DNA of 64,000 nt. Origin: Paraconiothyrium sp. Pb-2020. Lineage: Eukaryota > Ascomycota > Dothideomycetes > Pleosporales > Didymosphaeriaceae. Below, piece after piece: positions 33,617 to 44,704 of the stretch; positions within the stretch are counted from its first letter, which is position 1, and each line of letters opens with the position of its first letter. Location: assembly GCA_022419385.1 (NCBI GenBank), contig JAJUBI010000008.1, forward strand, positions 372,001 to 436,000, in the 5' to 3' direction. The notes beneath the pieces were generated by a model. It worked only from the letters and a program-made list of their open reading frames with translations, ran no database searches and was not told the origin of the DNA. A program made the translations under genes and the position numbers.

Positions 33617-36600
33617 TGGCGTCTGTCCACGATCTAGACGCAAACAGAATTTCCCACCACATCCGACCACGTACGCCACGAGTCCAATCAGACGTCTGGC
33701 CTATAATTACAATGATGGTACACGAAAAGTTGACCAATCTCCTGTACAATAACATACACTTGCATCACCCATGATTCACGGACGTTGTCACATATACCTC
33801 ACCTTGGTGTTGTCCATTCGACGACACTATTCTCCTTTGTCATTCAAAATATAAGAGACGGATCGATCGGCATCTGGTTGCTTTGGGGGCGGACTTTCAG
33901 CGCTGGTGAGGCAAGTGGACCTCCGGCACGGCAAGAGGTTTGGGGCTCAAAGAGCGGTTCAATTCAGCTACACTCGAGATATCCACTACCGACATTCTGG
34001 CGTAATGTGGAGTACTGTTGTTCAGGAGGAACGCGAACGAAACTTGCGGGTTCGCCGGCGCGTATGGAGCTTAGGAATGCAGGCTCGATATGCTTTTCTC
34101 ACAATCGAATGTCAAAAGTATGCTTCGCTCATGTAACGTAATCGTTACGGCTAGCTTTGAAGCCTTAGCGCTTGCAGTTGACGCGATGTTGTTTAGACTT
34201 CGGTCATGCACGCATGTATGGGATGTATCTCGTTGATGTCACTTTTTGGTCGCTTGGTCGCGCGGCGAATTGAGTGAGCCCGGTGGGCATCAATGTTGGG
34301 TTTTTAGTACGCATGTAGACAGAGTCCAAGCAAGTCAAACATTGGTCTTAGGCTACAGACGCCCAGCTCACATTCGCCAACGATCGCTCGCCTCGCCCTG
34401 TCTTGTCTCGCGATACTTTCCTCGCGACTGTGAACAGATCCTTCTGCCCGGCGTCCCCTCCACTCCCCTCCACTCCACTCCACTCCCCTCCCATTGTCTT
34501 GGGCTCGGGTTGTACAACCTGGCCGATGATGTGTGAGGCGCTCGCTCGCTGCACGCATCACCCCATTTCGATTCGATCTGAATGCGAGCGAGAGACCCAC
34601 GCACCTAGACGCTCTCCTAAACTATAGAAAACCCGAGGCACGAAGCTAAGCAGAGTGGAGAAGCAGAGCAGGGCTAAGAAACAAACAGACCCGGAGTGCG
34701 ATCCGCGATCGACGCCACTCGAATCCGCTTTTCCTTCCCACGTTTGGCGGGAACTAAATAAGGAATGAGAATGGTGGTGGTGGCGTGGCTGCGCTTTTGG
34801 ACACGCGGGAGGTGAAACGCGCGGGAGGGAAGGGTGAAACGATCGGTGGGGGCCTGTGGTGGGCTGGACGGGACTGGTGGGCGGCATGGTGGTGGGGTTG
34901 TTCTGGGTTGGCATTCTATCTTTTTGGGAGGGGTGTGGGTGGAGGTTTGTTTGGGAAGGGGACGACGGTGGTGTGCGGTGTCACGTGGACATGGGGATGG
35001 AGGTGCGTCTTTGGGCTGTCGCGCGAGACTATGTCGAGGGCTGGGGGGCGTGTGTCACTGGATAAAATGTCTACTTTTAGCCTGCCTTCACTGCAGACTC
35101 TTGTGGGGTGTGATTAATGTAAGTCTTCGCTGGCTTACGCTTCGCCTTTCTGTCTTGACATACATGCACAGACAACAAAAAAACACGTCTTTTGTGCAAA
35201 CAAACATACTGTATAACTCACGTTGCGTGCTTTCTAGACCCCCGGGGCGAATGCGGTCTAGACGTGTTGATCGACGCGGGTAGTGGACCTGGCGTGGAGC
35301 GTTATCGCGGTTAGTGGGTGGCCTTTTCTTTGGAAGTGAAGCGTGCGAGTTTTGGCTTGGGAATTTGGAGGTAAGGCATGCTGGGGAGGACCCGGGAGGA
35401 TATATTAGGGGATGTATAGTGTGGTGTATTTTAAGAGGGCGACGGGGCGCGCGCTATGGAGGGCGGGTCTGTTGTGAAAGGATGATAGGGTGGTACTTGG
35501 ATGGAAGGAGTGAATGCTCCCGTGTCAAAATGCCAACATAGAAATTTGATGTGATGTCGGCCATCAAATTGGACCTATGATTTTAGAGCCCTATTCCACG
35601 TCGAATGTCTGGTCGTGCAATGTAGCTTGATTTGGGCAAATGAAGTTTCTCAATCGCTGACCTAATAGTGCATGGTCTATGTTTACAGTTGCGTGAGGCT
35701 CACGGTATGTATGTATCTCATACTTGTTTCTTCCTTATCCTTTCATGCACGAGCAAGGCGCGATGCTTTCCATCGTACATCAAAAGGGCTCTCCTCGTCG
35801 CAGTCACTTTCCGCGAAAGAGCAAAATATTCACAAGTATGACTACATCTATCATCACGGGGAGCTTAATCACCTTGAAGCATCCAACATCGCAATGAACG
35901 CACAATCTCACACCACCACAACCCCCGATCAACAAAATTCTACGGTACACCTTGTCCAACGCTCCCAGCGCACGTTCAAAAACCTCTCCGCGGACTCAAA
36001 CGCAAGCATTGTACTTTGTTTACTCTACGTGCATTAGCGTGCAGTGCAAATTCTAGCTCTGTACCAAGGTTCGCTGCGTTCGGGCAATTACAATATTGTG
36101 AACCATGGTTCTGCTGCGGTGGTGGTGTTAGAACCACGGTACGCTACGGCTTCCGGGCGCTTTCTTTCATGCATGCACATGGACCCCACGCGTACCGTCG
36201 GTGGATTGTGGTGGGCTAAAAGTCGCAACGTGCGGGGCTCAACATATGGGAGTGACTTACAGCATCATGGGTTGTTGAATGAACGTTCGAGGGCGTGCGT
36301 GCTGTTGAGTTTCGATGTGATTCTAGAGGCGACTGGGTTTGTTGATACACGACATTCCATCACTGGGCTCTTCTGCGGGAAATACTATCTATCCGCGTGA
36401 TGTTCTGTAGATGGTTTCTGAGTACCTAGATCAGTCAAAGCGTAAATGAGATCATTGTGATTTAGAAAACAGAATCTTATCGTTCTGCCCCCCACATCTT
36501 CTTCAAAGCGCACTTAGGCTCCACATTACCTCCCATCTTTCCACTAGATACAGTAACTAGCAGACGTTAACCCAAAAGACCTCTACTCATGGTATCAAAA

Positions 36601-36646
36601 CAAAGAACTCACAAACCAAAATTCACCTCACAACCCACTTCCCTTC
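33617..36646. other. 3-kb non-coding region with C/T- and G/T-rich tracts
   Basis: No supported gene. 34400-34500 is extremely C/T-rich on the plus strand and 34760-35070 is strongly G/T-rich (many GGTGG and GGGG groups), so the strand composition flips over ~300 bp. 35540-36100 is A/T-richer. The open frames seen here are short or follow the skewed composition. Confidence 0.5.
34454..34492. repeat. CCCCTCCACT simple repeat
   Basis: About four imperfect tandem units of CCCCTCCACT/CCACT on the plus strand, an all-pyrimidine-plus-A tract lying in a 3-kb non-coding region. Confidence 0.8.
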
Positions 36647-37228
36647 TCAATCCTTCCTCTCCAAACTCTCAACTCTCCTCTTCAAATCGCGATTCAGCAC
36701 ATCAAAACCCGGTCCTGCCTTCCTCGTCCCATCCGTGAAATTCCACGCAAAGAACCATCCCGAAAAGTCCTCTCTATTCACAAACGTCGTATGTCCCGGC
36801 GTCACTTTACTCGCTTGGAACTCGAAGTAGTGCGTGCCAACGAGAACTCCTCTCCAGCCGCCGTCCCAGACGAAGCGCTCTGGAGAGTTCTCCTGGGGAG
36901 GCTGTTAGTTGGCTGGAGGGTGGATAGGAGAAGAGAAGTGGAAAGGAGGAAGGAGGGACGCACAACTACGACTGGGTTCATGTTGATACCCATGTCGACG
37001 CGGACTGTGTCGCCTGTTTGAAGTTCTTTGCCGAGCTTGCCGGCGGGAGACACGATGCTTTTAAAGTGTCCTGTGTGCCATTCTGGCAATTTGGCAAAGT
37101 CGAGGAACTGAGTGTTGTTAGAGACGGTCTCATTTGAGATGTGTGAGGGTGGTTCTTACCACGTCTCGTACACGCTCTGGTGGCGCGGCGATCTCAATGG
37201 GTGGAGCCGCTACCTTGTATACCACCAT
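36647..37228 (-). CDS. Small SRPBCC (START/Bet v1-like) domain protein
   Basis: Three exons, 37160-37228, 36964-37107 and 36647-36892 (introns 52 and 71 nt), 152 aa, one complete SRPBCC-fold domain. The typical start is present (VAAPPIEIAAPPERVRDVFL, then DFAKLPEWHTGHF). The second strand-rich part continues with ENSPERFVWDGGW, HYFEFQAS, TTFVNREDFSG, and the last stretch is the C-terminal helix. The fold makes a hydrophobic cavity for lipids or polyketides; bacterial and fungal members are often called polyketide cyclase/dehydrase, but no ligand can be inferred. For exon 2 two in-frame donors exist (GTGCGT, chosen, and GTAGTT six bases earlier, which would remove two valines). Confidence 0.85.
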
Positions 37229-37905
37229 TCTGATGGATTGTGGTGAAGGCTTTATCGAGGGATGTGTATCAACGCAGTGGAGATATCCGGAGGCGCTGTG
37301 CGGTGTGGGTGAATTGAGATTTGGACATCTGCGTCCCGAGCAGTCTCGTCGATGTTGGGGATAGCTCTGATCTGGTGTAAGATGTCTTAAAGCTGTTGCT
37401 GTATTCTTATACTTCGTGAGAAGCATGCGAACGCGGGGCCGATCCTTGCCCAATCAGGTACACAGGTCGCAGTGGGATTCCAGCTGACTTTTGGGCCGGA
37501 GTAACATCAACAGGATACCATCATGAGAATCGAATTATTTTGTCCATTGCCAGAAAGTGCAGGGCCGGTCTATAGCATGTTGGGAAGACCTTCGCCCGCA
37601 GTTATTCAAGAACTCTCCGAAGCGGAAGTGGTTGGGTCAAATGTTCAGCCGACTCGGGGCAATGAGAGTTCAGCAAGCGAGAACAGCGCGAAGGAAGCGC
37701 GAAAACTATCGAGGTTAGAACTTGCGCTAGTCCGTCACGAATACGGGGTACTAAGGATTGGTCGACTCCTACTTCCACCTTATACTTCACAACAAAGACG
37801 GTCATTCTCTCTCTACTAGTTTCGGAGTCAAGCGCTTGAGGACAAGGGGGCGAATCTCTGCTACAGAGGATTACTCCAACCTCACATCAAGATCCGTGAA
37901 CGAAA
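37229..37905. other. Intergenic, divergent promoters
   Basis: Between the SRPBCC gene (-) and the secreted protein gene (+). A plus-strand frame of 98 codons at 37523-37819 ends before the signal-peptide exon and shows no motif. No other feature seen. Confidence 0.45.
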
Positions 37906-38737
37906 ATGTTTTGGGAACGCCTTGTGTTCATCTTGCTCGCGCACAACATACTAGTGACCGGTCAGGTCTCGGTGCCGAGCCTCTTCGTCCCAGAAGAATA
38001 TGTCTCCAACACGTTTGAAGTCTCAATAGCTGGCAATGTACGAATCATAATCGCTTTCTAGTGCGTACCAGCTAAAACAAAACCAGGACGCTACAGCGAC
38101 GACGTACCTCTTCGACCCAGGATGTGAGGACTTCGCGTGTGGACCTGTCACGCTCATCCAAGGCCCAACCACAGCAATCTACAGCGAAGCAAACGTGCCA
38201 CCAGGTGGCATCACCACCGTGTGGTCGTGTGCGCTCTCGCCGTCCGGGGAGCCGACGACTGCTGACTGCACCTTGACTTCACACTGGCCGAATCACGACT
38301 GCTGTTCTGGCTCGGACACGAAGCAATACCCTCCTGGAACTGGCTTTGCATTTCCAACGTATCGGGCGATACTGACGGCCGGCAGTGTTACTGGAGTCGC
38401 GATTACAGCGGCCAGCTCGTCTCCCAGTAGCGTGGCAAGCCCTTCTGAGACTGCGTCCACCGCTTCTTCAACAGCGTCGTTCCCCACGGAAGCAACGACT
38501 ACTGCATCGGTGGGAGTTCCCACTGCCCCGATTAGAGCGTCAAGCTTCGCTGGGACAGTCTCGAGCGGAGCTGGGGCGGCCTCAAGCGGAACCGGAACGG
38601 CCACGACACCGACAGCGAGCAGTACGCAAAGCGTTGCAAGCGGAACAGGAACTGGTGGCTCTCCTACAGGTTCAACCTATCCCTCCCGATTTATGGAAGT
38701 ATGTATCGGTCTCATCGGAGGTATGTTATGGCTATGA
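37906..38737 (+). CDS. Secreted Ser/Thr-rich protein, possibly GPI-anchored
   Basis: Two exons, 37906-38037 and 38087-38737 (49-nt intron), 260 aa. Exon 1 starts with a typical secretion signal (MFWERLVFILLAHNILVTG). The mature N-terminal ~110 residues contain six cysteines (DPGCEDFACGP, WSCAL, TADCTL, HDCCSG) and aromatic residues; a Ser/Thr/Ala-rich region of ~110 residues with no cysteine follows. The last ~14 residues are hydrophobic (IGLIGGMLWL), which fits a GPI-attachment signal. A strong donor-like GTATGT near 38700 means the last residues could instead be replaced by another exon. The layout is common among fungal cell-wall or effector-like proteins; function unknown. Both splice ends keep phase 0. 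Confidence 0.75.
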
Positions 38738-39167
38738 AGCGCTAGCACGCAACTACGGAGCTCAGATCATATGATCTTGTATGAATCTGTAACATGCACG
38801 ACCAAGGCCTTGCACATAGGCAGTAGACTCCGCTACGCGGCTTGAAGGCCAACTATATGACGGCAGGGCGACTTGCGGGCAGCTCACTCACTATCTATTG
38901 GGCAAAAGGGGGGAAAAGCTGCTAAATATCTGGCGGTATCCACGTCAGGTAATGAAGCCATGAGTGCTATCTTTATCGGACAAGGCGTCACGTAACGGGG
39001 AGTGGTAGCGATGTTATACAGAGCTAGAAATCATAATGTTTGCAACACTAATTGTGGCTATCATTCATGTTCCCGAGTACACATACATTGCATAGTCTGG
39101 CCTTTTGCAGGCCAGTAATTTGTGGGTACTTGTGATGAACCCTTTCAATAATCTCATTTCCCCAATG
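38738..39167. other. Convergent intergenic region
   Basis: 3' flanks of the secreted-protein gene (+) and IPA1-like gene (-). No conserved frame. Confidence 0.45.
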
Positions 39168-40913
39168 CTATGTAGAAGATGGCTCGGCACCATTTCCAAC
39201 AGAACCATCCATGTCCTTCTCCTCTCCAATCGCCTCCTTGCGCTTCACATCCCCAATATCAAACCTCTCCAACAGCCCCACCTCCCACCCCTGAAACTTC
39301 CTCGCACTCGCCGGAATCAACGCTTGACTCTCCTCCAACCCCCTTCTCAGCTCTTCAAACAGTTCCCCCGGAAACTCCACCTCCTCCTCATCCGCCTTCT
39401 CTACCTCGCCCGGCTGTGCAGGCGCCCACGTCTCCCGCTTCCAAAACACCTTCATCGCACGGGTAGGCTCGCGAGAGTTGATTGACGAGGAGAAGAAAAG
39501 GTCGGGTGTGAAGACCCAGAGGAGGAGAGCTGATACTGGTTCGGGGGATGAGGAAGAAGATGAAGGAATGGGAGGGTGGACGTGGAAGCGGCGGATGTTT
39601 TGGTTTTCGATGAGGTAGAGGAGGCGGGCGGATATCCATTTTTGGGGTGGGTAGGAACTGATTGGGATGGGAGGAGAGATGGCGATACACCATTTCCAGA
39701 TGCGGTAGTCGGAGGAGGCCGTGTCTGGGGTGCCGAGGGTGTGTTTGCAGTGGGTGCACTGGAGAGAGGTGTCTGATGTCTGAGTGTCGGGTCAGCATGC
39801 GGCGCACGTAGTGAGGCAGAAGAGCAGACGGATAAGGGAGTGCAAGTATATTGGATGTGCATCTAGAATGTAGCCTGTTCTTATCCACCATGCCCAAGGG
39901 CCTTTGGATATGGCAGTGAAACGACCAGGCGCTCCTTCACAACGCCAGCAAGCCCATCATCCAAAGGAGAGGATTTGAAGGCGTGCGAATAAGTGTAGGA
40001 GCCTCTCATTCTAGGGCATTTGTATCGACGACATTGCCATGGAGAGGCTAATGCCCCCTTCTTGATGCCCACTTGACCAACTCTTGACGATTATGGATTT
40101 ACGAGAGCGTGAAAGACCTACCTCGACTCCTGTGCAATCCTCATCTTTGAGCAAGAAACTCGCCAGATCTACGAATCCTATACCTTTCGTGGCTTGCAGC
40201 CTGTTACCAGCAGCGTAGCCTTTCTTCCCGATCGCCTCCTCGGTTGCATGATCGTGCAGATGGTGTTCGTCCGGCTTGTGACAATGCCAGAAGTCCATCA
40301 TCTCTGCCCAATTCTCGTTGGGCAGGTCTCTCCACTCGCGCACCACACCTGCCGGGACGATTACCTCATGGCAGCTCTTGCAGTGAACGGTCACATCTGT
40401 CGCATTGTTGAGCGACGCGCCGTCCCACGGCACGATGTTGACTTTGCGTTCTTCAGACAGCAGCGTCCCAAGCATATCAGAGCCTTCTTTCTCTTCGATC
40501 TGAAGTCGCAGAGTTAGATCCTTGCTCGGAGGACTGGCTGGTAGTGAGAGAGCGGCATCGCCTCCTCCTTCCACCTGTATGGGAAGCTTTATTGTAGCTG
40601 ACGTGCCCTCGTGAGTTACAGTGACGGCGCAGCCATTGCTGGCCAGCTTCGCCTTCGTCTGCCGCGTGTGTACTGTGTGTAACGACGCGAACAAGGTGAC
40701 CGTCCGGATATGTAGAAGCAGCTCCGCGTAGAGCGTAATCGAGGTGTCGTTCATCGCAAGGCGCTGCTCGGGTTCTTGCGTATTCTGCAGTAGGTTTGGG
40801 GACGCGATTTGCGCGGGCGATGCGCTGGGCTTGGGGGTTGTCGCTATCTTCACCGTCTCTTCTGGAAGCCCGAGCGCGTCGTAGGCGGACGCGGGGAGCC
40901 TGGAATTCGGCAT
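39168..40913 (-). CDS. IPA1: HECT-like E2-binding domain protein (Ipa1/UBE3D family)
   Basis: Exon 1 is 40122-40913 and exon 2 39168-39779; joining them in phase 0 gives 467 aa. Exon 1 has the family's cysteine/histidine block: VHCKSCHEVI, then REWRDLPNENWAEMMDFWHC, HKPDEHH and KGYAAGNRLQ, ending FVDLASFLLKDEDC. Exon 2 adds a second Cys pair (LQCTHCKHTLG), DYRIWKW and a helical C-terminus. In yeast the homologue Ipa1 supports mRNA 3'-end processing, and the family is described as HECT-like ubiquitin ligases; both are inferred here. The 342-nt intron is unusually long for this window and could hide a further exon (see findings). The ATG at 40913 is preferred to an upstream TTG. Confidence 0.82.
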
Positions 40914-41245
40914 GGTGCGGTCGCGCAAGCCATATTGGTGCTTTGAATGGTGGGGAGGTCGAAGTGAGCGAGAGCTGTCGAGCTAGGGCGAAATATCACT
41001 GCCGAGGAATCTCCGCTGCCGTGCCACAACAAACAGGCTGGCGCATCTACTTGAAGTCTCCTTTGGACTCACATTTATCTAATGAAGGAAGAAGAAAGCT
41101 ATGTTCAGGCTCTATTGGCGGAAAGACGGCTCGAATCGCCCAGGTGCCCAGACCCCGGCTCGTCTATGGCCATAGCGTCGAAATTGCGGAACCATCCCAT
41201 ACCTCCGCACTCACAACAACCCCAATTGAACTCTCAAATCGAGAC
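40914..41245. promoter_or_regulatory. Divergent promoter IPA1 / ERG26
   Basis: 332 bp between the two start codons. The ERG26 frame stays open upstream through this region into the IPA1 coding sequence, but that extension overlaps IPA1 on the other strand and is not considered coding. Confidence 0.6.
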
Positions 41246-42361
41246 ATGGCTGCCAAAACTCCCGTACCCTCCCTCGGTCATGTCACTGTAGTCGGTGGCT
41301 GCGGCTTTCTCGGTTCGCACATCGTCTCCCTCATCGTAAAGCGCCATCCCTCCACGCGCGTCTCCGTTCTTGACCTCCGCACCTCCACGAACCGCAATGC
41401 CTCGTCACAAGTCTCGTACCACGACGGCGACATCACCGACCTCGTCTTCCTCAAGAAGCTCTTCGTAGAATTGAAGCCCGACACCATCATCCACACCGCA
41501 TCCCCACACTTCCACCTCCCCCCCGCCGTCCACGACAAGGTAAACATTGAAGGCACCAAGAACCTGCTCTCCGCCGCACAAGAAACAGGCGTAAAAGCAT
41601 TCGTCTACACCTCCTCCGCCTCCGTGATCCTCGGGCCCGAAACCGAACTCGTGAACGCAACGGAAGAATGGCCAATGGTCACAGGCGATGCGCAGCCAGA
41701 GTACTACACGACGACAAAAGCCTACGCCGAAACCGCCGTCCTCGAAGCGAACCGCACACCCGCGAGTTTCCTCACTTGCGCAATTAGACCCGCGGGCATC
41801 TTTGGAGAAGGCGACGTCCAGCTGCTGCCGCCTATGGTCGGCGCGTTCCGCAAGGGCCAGACGAAATTCCAGGTCGGATCGAATGACAACCTATTCGACT
41901 TCACGTACGTCGAGAACGTGGCCTTTGGCCACCTTCTCGCGGTGCAAGCGCTGCTGCACTCGCACAAGATGCTGCCCACGGTCCCGCTCGACACGGAAAG
42001 GGTCGACGGCGAAGCCTTCTTCATAACGAACGGACAACCTGTGTACTTCTGGGACTTTGCGCGCGCGGTGTGGCACGAGTGCGGCGACCGGCGACCACTG
42101 AGTAAAGTGTGGAAGCTCGACAGGGATTTTGCCTTTGCAGTTGGTGCGTTGCTCGAAAATGTGTTCTGGGTACTTGGCCGGACGCCAAATATTACGAGGA
42201 AGCAAGTTCGGTACAGCACATTGTCTAAATATCACAACATCGACAAGGCGAAGCGGAGGCTTGGGTACTACCCGCTTGTGCACCTGGATGAGGGTGTCAG
42301 AAGAGGTGTGAGGTGGTTTTTTGAGAACGAGGCGAAGAAGGCGCAGAAGAAGGATCAATAG
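41246..42361 (+). CDS. ERG26: Sterol-4-alpha-carboxylate 3-dehydrogenase (ERG26)
   Basis: Intronless, 371 aa, usual length for Erg26 (yeast 349). A Rossmann NAD(P)-binding motif (VVGGCGFLGSHIV) lies near the N-terminus, the 3-beta-HSD/SDR catalytic YxxxK is in EYYTTTKAYAE (about residue 155) with upstream Ser in VYTSSASVI, and the substrate-side signature is RPAGIFGEGDVQLLPPM. The segment GSNDNLFDFTYVENVA matches the yeast enzyme region. It oxidatively decarboxylates the 4-carboxy group during C-4 demethylation of sterols at the ER, in concert with ERG25 and ERG27. The start was set at the ATG at 41246 because it leaves a normal N-terminus. Confidence 0.92.
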   Translation: MAAKTPVPSLGHVTVVGGCGFLGSHIVSLIVKRHPSTRVSVLDLRTSTNRNASSQVSYHDGDITDLVFLKKLFVELKPDTIIHTASPHFHLPPAVHDKVNIEGTKNLLSAAQETGVKAFVYTSSASVILGPETELVNATEEWPMVTGDAQPEYYTTTKAYAETAVLEANRTPASFLTCAIRPAGIFGEGDVQLLPPMVGAFRKGQTKFQVGSNDNLFDFTYVENVAFGHLLAVQALLHSHKMLPTVPLDTERVDGEAFFITNGQPVYFWDFARAVWHECGDRRPLSKVWKLDRDFAFAVGALLENVFWVLGRTPNITRKQVRYSTLSKYHNIDKAKRRLGYYPLVHLDEGVRRGVRWFFENEAKKAQKKDQ

Positions 42362-42791
42362 AGCATAGGGACATCATGTTTACGTTGTAATGCTTCTTTG
42401 GACACTTTGTAGATATTGTAATTGCCTGCTCAGATCTCTTATTCCTGGATCTGACGTATCGTTAAAACCCCAGTAATTCGACCATCATCCTTGCCATGCG
42501 GTATAAAGTTACAGTATTGCGCCGTACCTGTGCATGCACCTAACCTTGAAATGCCTACTAATGTACCACATAGAAAAACTCCGTAAAACACCGTCCAAGA
42601 CTCCAGTTGCGTGGACCCAAGTGGTAGGGGCCCGGGTATCAACTCTCAATCTAGCATTGATGCGTAGCCGTGACGTCGTAAGACTGCCCGCAGGCAGGTA
42701 AAGATTTCCAGTAAGCCGATCTAGAAGCAATTCCTACAAGTATCGATTCCGCGTTAGCATGAACAAGACGAGGGTGGGAGTGTGATGTCAC
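42362..42791. other. Convergent intergenic region
   Basis: 3' flanks of ERG26 (+) and the E2 gene (-). No conserved frame. Confidence 0.45.
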
Positions 42792-44261
42792 TTACTCGGC
42801 GCTGTCCTGCGCCGACCGTCGGAGACGTCGGTTGTAGATCTTTTTTTCATCGGGACCACCCCAGAAGAGCTTTGCAGCCTCAAGATTGACCAAAGTACGC
42901 GGGTCATAAGCGGGTGACTCCTCTTCGATGGCTTCGATAATGGCCTCAATGTGTGAACGCATATCGTCCTTCCTGGTAGCATTGTAGCATAGCACACCAT
43001 CCGGAGAGACCCTATGGTGGAAGATCGGCGTGTCGAACTTGACGCGCGGCAGAACATCCGGGAATTTGGGACTAAGATGGATCATGATGCGGAACATGCC
43101 TCCGTCTAAATTCGTCATTGGCCGACCGAAGAATACTAGGCGCCAGACAAAAGGGTTCTTGTCGACCAGGTCCAGATCGAGCGTCACCGCATCGTTTCTC
43201 TTGTAATTCTCGACGATCTGCTCGAATTGTCGTTGGAGGTTGCTTGCTATGCCCATCTCCTTCGCAACGGCTCTCATGCCGTCAGTAGCCCAGGTCTGCG
43301 TCTCTTCGTTGAGCTTGGCTAGGATGGTCTGGAGGCGCTCCTTCAGTTGCGGATATTGAAAGGTGCCCTCCATCGTGTTTCCGGGGCCCTCGAAGGGCAT
43401 CTTCTCGAACCGCTCGCCGTCCTTATGTTTCTTCATTTCGGTCTCGATGCTAGCAAGATACGACTCGTAGTACCAGAGGAACCGGCGCTTGCAAAGGTCC
43501 TTGAACGGCTCGAACGGTGCATCGCCAGCGCCAGACAGATAATCCTCCTCCGCGTTGTAGACAGTCACAGACGGCTTTCCTCGCTTAATGCCTAGATAAT
43601 CTTCGAGTCGTTCGATCACGGAGATGCGTAGAGTCTCGTGTCGAATCTTGGCCACGTAGGCAGCCTGATTCTTCTTGTCGTAGTCAGATTTAGCGTCTTC
43701 AAAGCCAGGCTCGTTCTCGTAGGGATTTGAGGACATAAGGCTCTGTATGGATATCAAGATAGACTCCAAACCCTGTGCGGAAGACCACTCCTCGCCCCGC
43801 TCACCACGCCATGTGCTGCACTGCTATTAGCCGACCACCTTTCCATATATAAGGCTTTCCTTACCCAAGAATTGACAAGCAGACTTTTCCCCCAGCATAG
43901 ATATTTGGGTTGAATCGAGTGTGGCCGCTGTTGGTGGTAATGCACTGGACGTTGGGGGCTTTCGTAGGATACTCCTTGGTGAACTTGGCGGTGAACTCAA
44001 AGAAGCCGAACTCATAGGGGGTGTCTGGAGGTCCGATGATCAAGGCACGCACATGCCGAACGTCGATGTCACGGCAGGCAACCGCGAGAGCTGGTATACG
44101 TTAGCAGCTGGCGTAATCCTTAGGCAACAAGTATTGGCACTCACACAGATCAGAACCCCGCTGTATCTCACTCAATTCCTGATACCTGTAAGCTTATGGA
44201 GGTCTCATACGCGTAGTTGGATACGTACGCGTGTTATACGCAGGATCGATTGGTTTGACAT
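42792..44261 (-). CDS. UBE2Z-like ubiquitin-conjugating enzyme with two UBC domains
   Basis: Four exons (44229-44261, 44145-44178, 43865-44090, 42792-43815; introns 50, 54 and 49 nt), 438 aa. The first UBC domain (about 5-140) has FNPNIYAGGKVCLSILGTW with catalytic Cys near residue 91, followed by SILISIQSLMSSNPYENEPG; this Cys region and the NEPG segment match the UBE2Z (USE1) class rather than ordinary E2s. A helical extension (about 150-290) follows as in UBE2Z. Then comes a second UBC-like fold (about 300-420: NPFVWRLVFFG, MFRIMIHLSPKFPDVLP, IFHHRVSPDGVLCYN) with a Cys near 372, but HHR where active E2s have HPN. Role: transfer of ubiquitin or a ubiquitin-like protein; partner unknown. 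The first two exons are tiny and would be easily missed. Confidence 0.9.
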
Positions 44262-44704
44262 TGTGTGAGGACCTTGGGAAGGCCGAGCGCAGGGAGAGTT
44301 AGGGCCGGAGCTGCCGCCGCCTAAGTTGGGAGCGTGTGTTAGTTATTTATCGGATGGTAGTTAACAACAGACGGGACGGTGGCGGGTGTTTGGAGTGTGG
44401 GTCAGAGGCCGCCGCCGTCTGGTCAACGTTTAAGTGCGGAGCCTGAGTGAAGCATCACAGAGCAGGGTGGGGTGGGCCGCCGGCAGGGATTAGGTCACCT
44501 ACGGTTTGGGGTCTCAACACTCAAGGCCGTGCGCAAGATCGTGCAAACATCGCCGCACTCGCAGTGACAAACGAGTGGTTCTGGAGGCGCCGAAACGTTC
44601 CCGAGAACAAACTGAGGAGCCTTCAGGCGTGCTTCCCTCAAACTGTCTACGACGGTGATTGTGAGCGGGCAGGAAGTGGGGGCGTGGTGCTCTTGGTCCT
44701 CAAG
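44262..44704. promoter_or_regulatory. Divergent promoter E2 / TRS23
   Basis: 443 bp between the E2 start codon and the first base of the TRS23 coding sequence. GC-rich in the middle (44270-44480). The right part is transcribed as TRS23 5' UTR. Confidence 0.55.

Noticed and set aside
34785..35283. Plus-strand frames rich in Gly/Trp/Val
   Set aside because: Composition simply reflects the G/T-rich tract; no conserved motif.
40796..41245. 150-residue N-terminal extension of ERG26
   Set aside because: It overlaps the divergent IPA1 coding sequence and family members start near the Rossmann motif; the ATG at 41246 gives a normal length.
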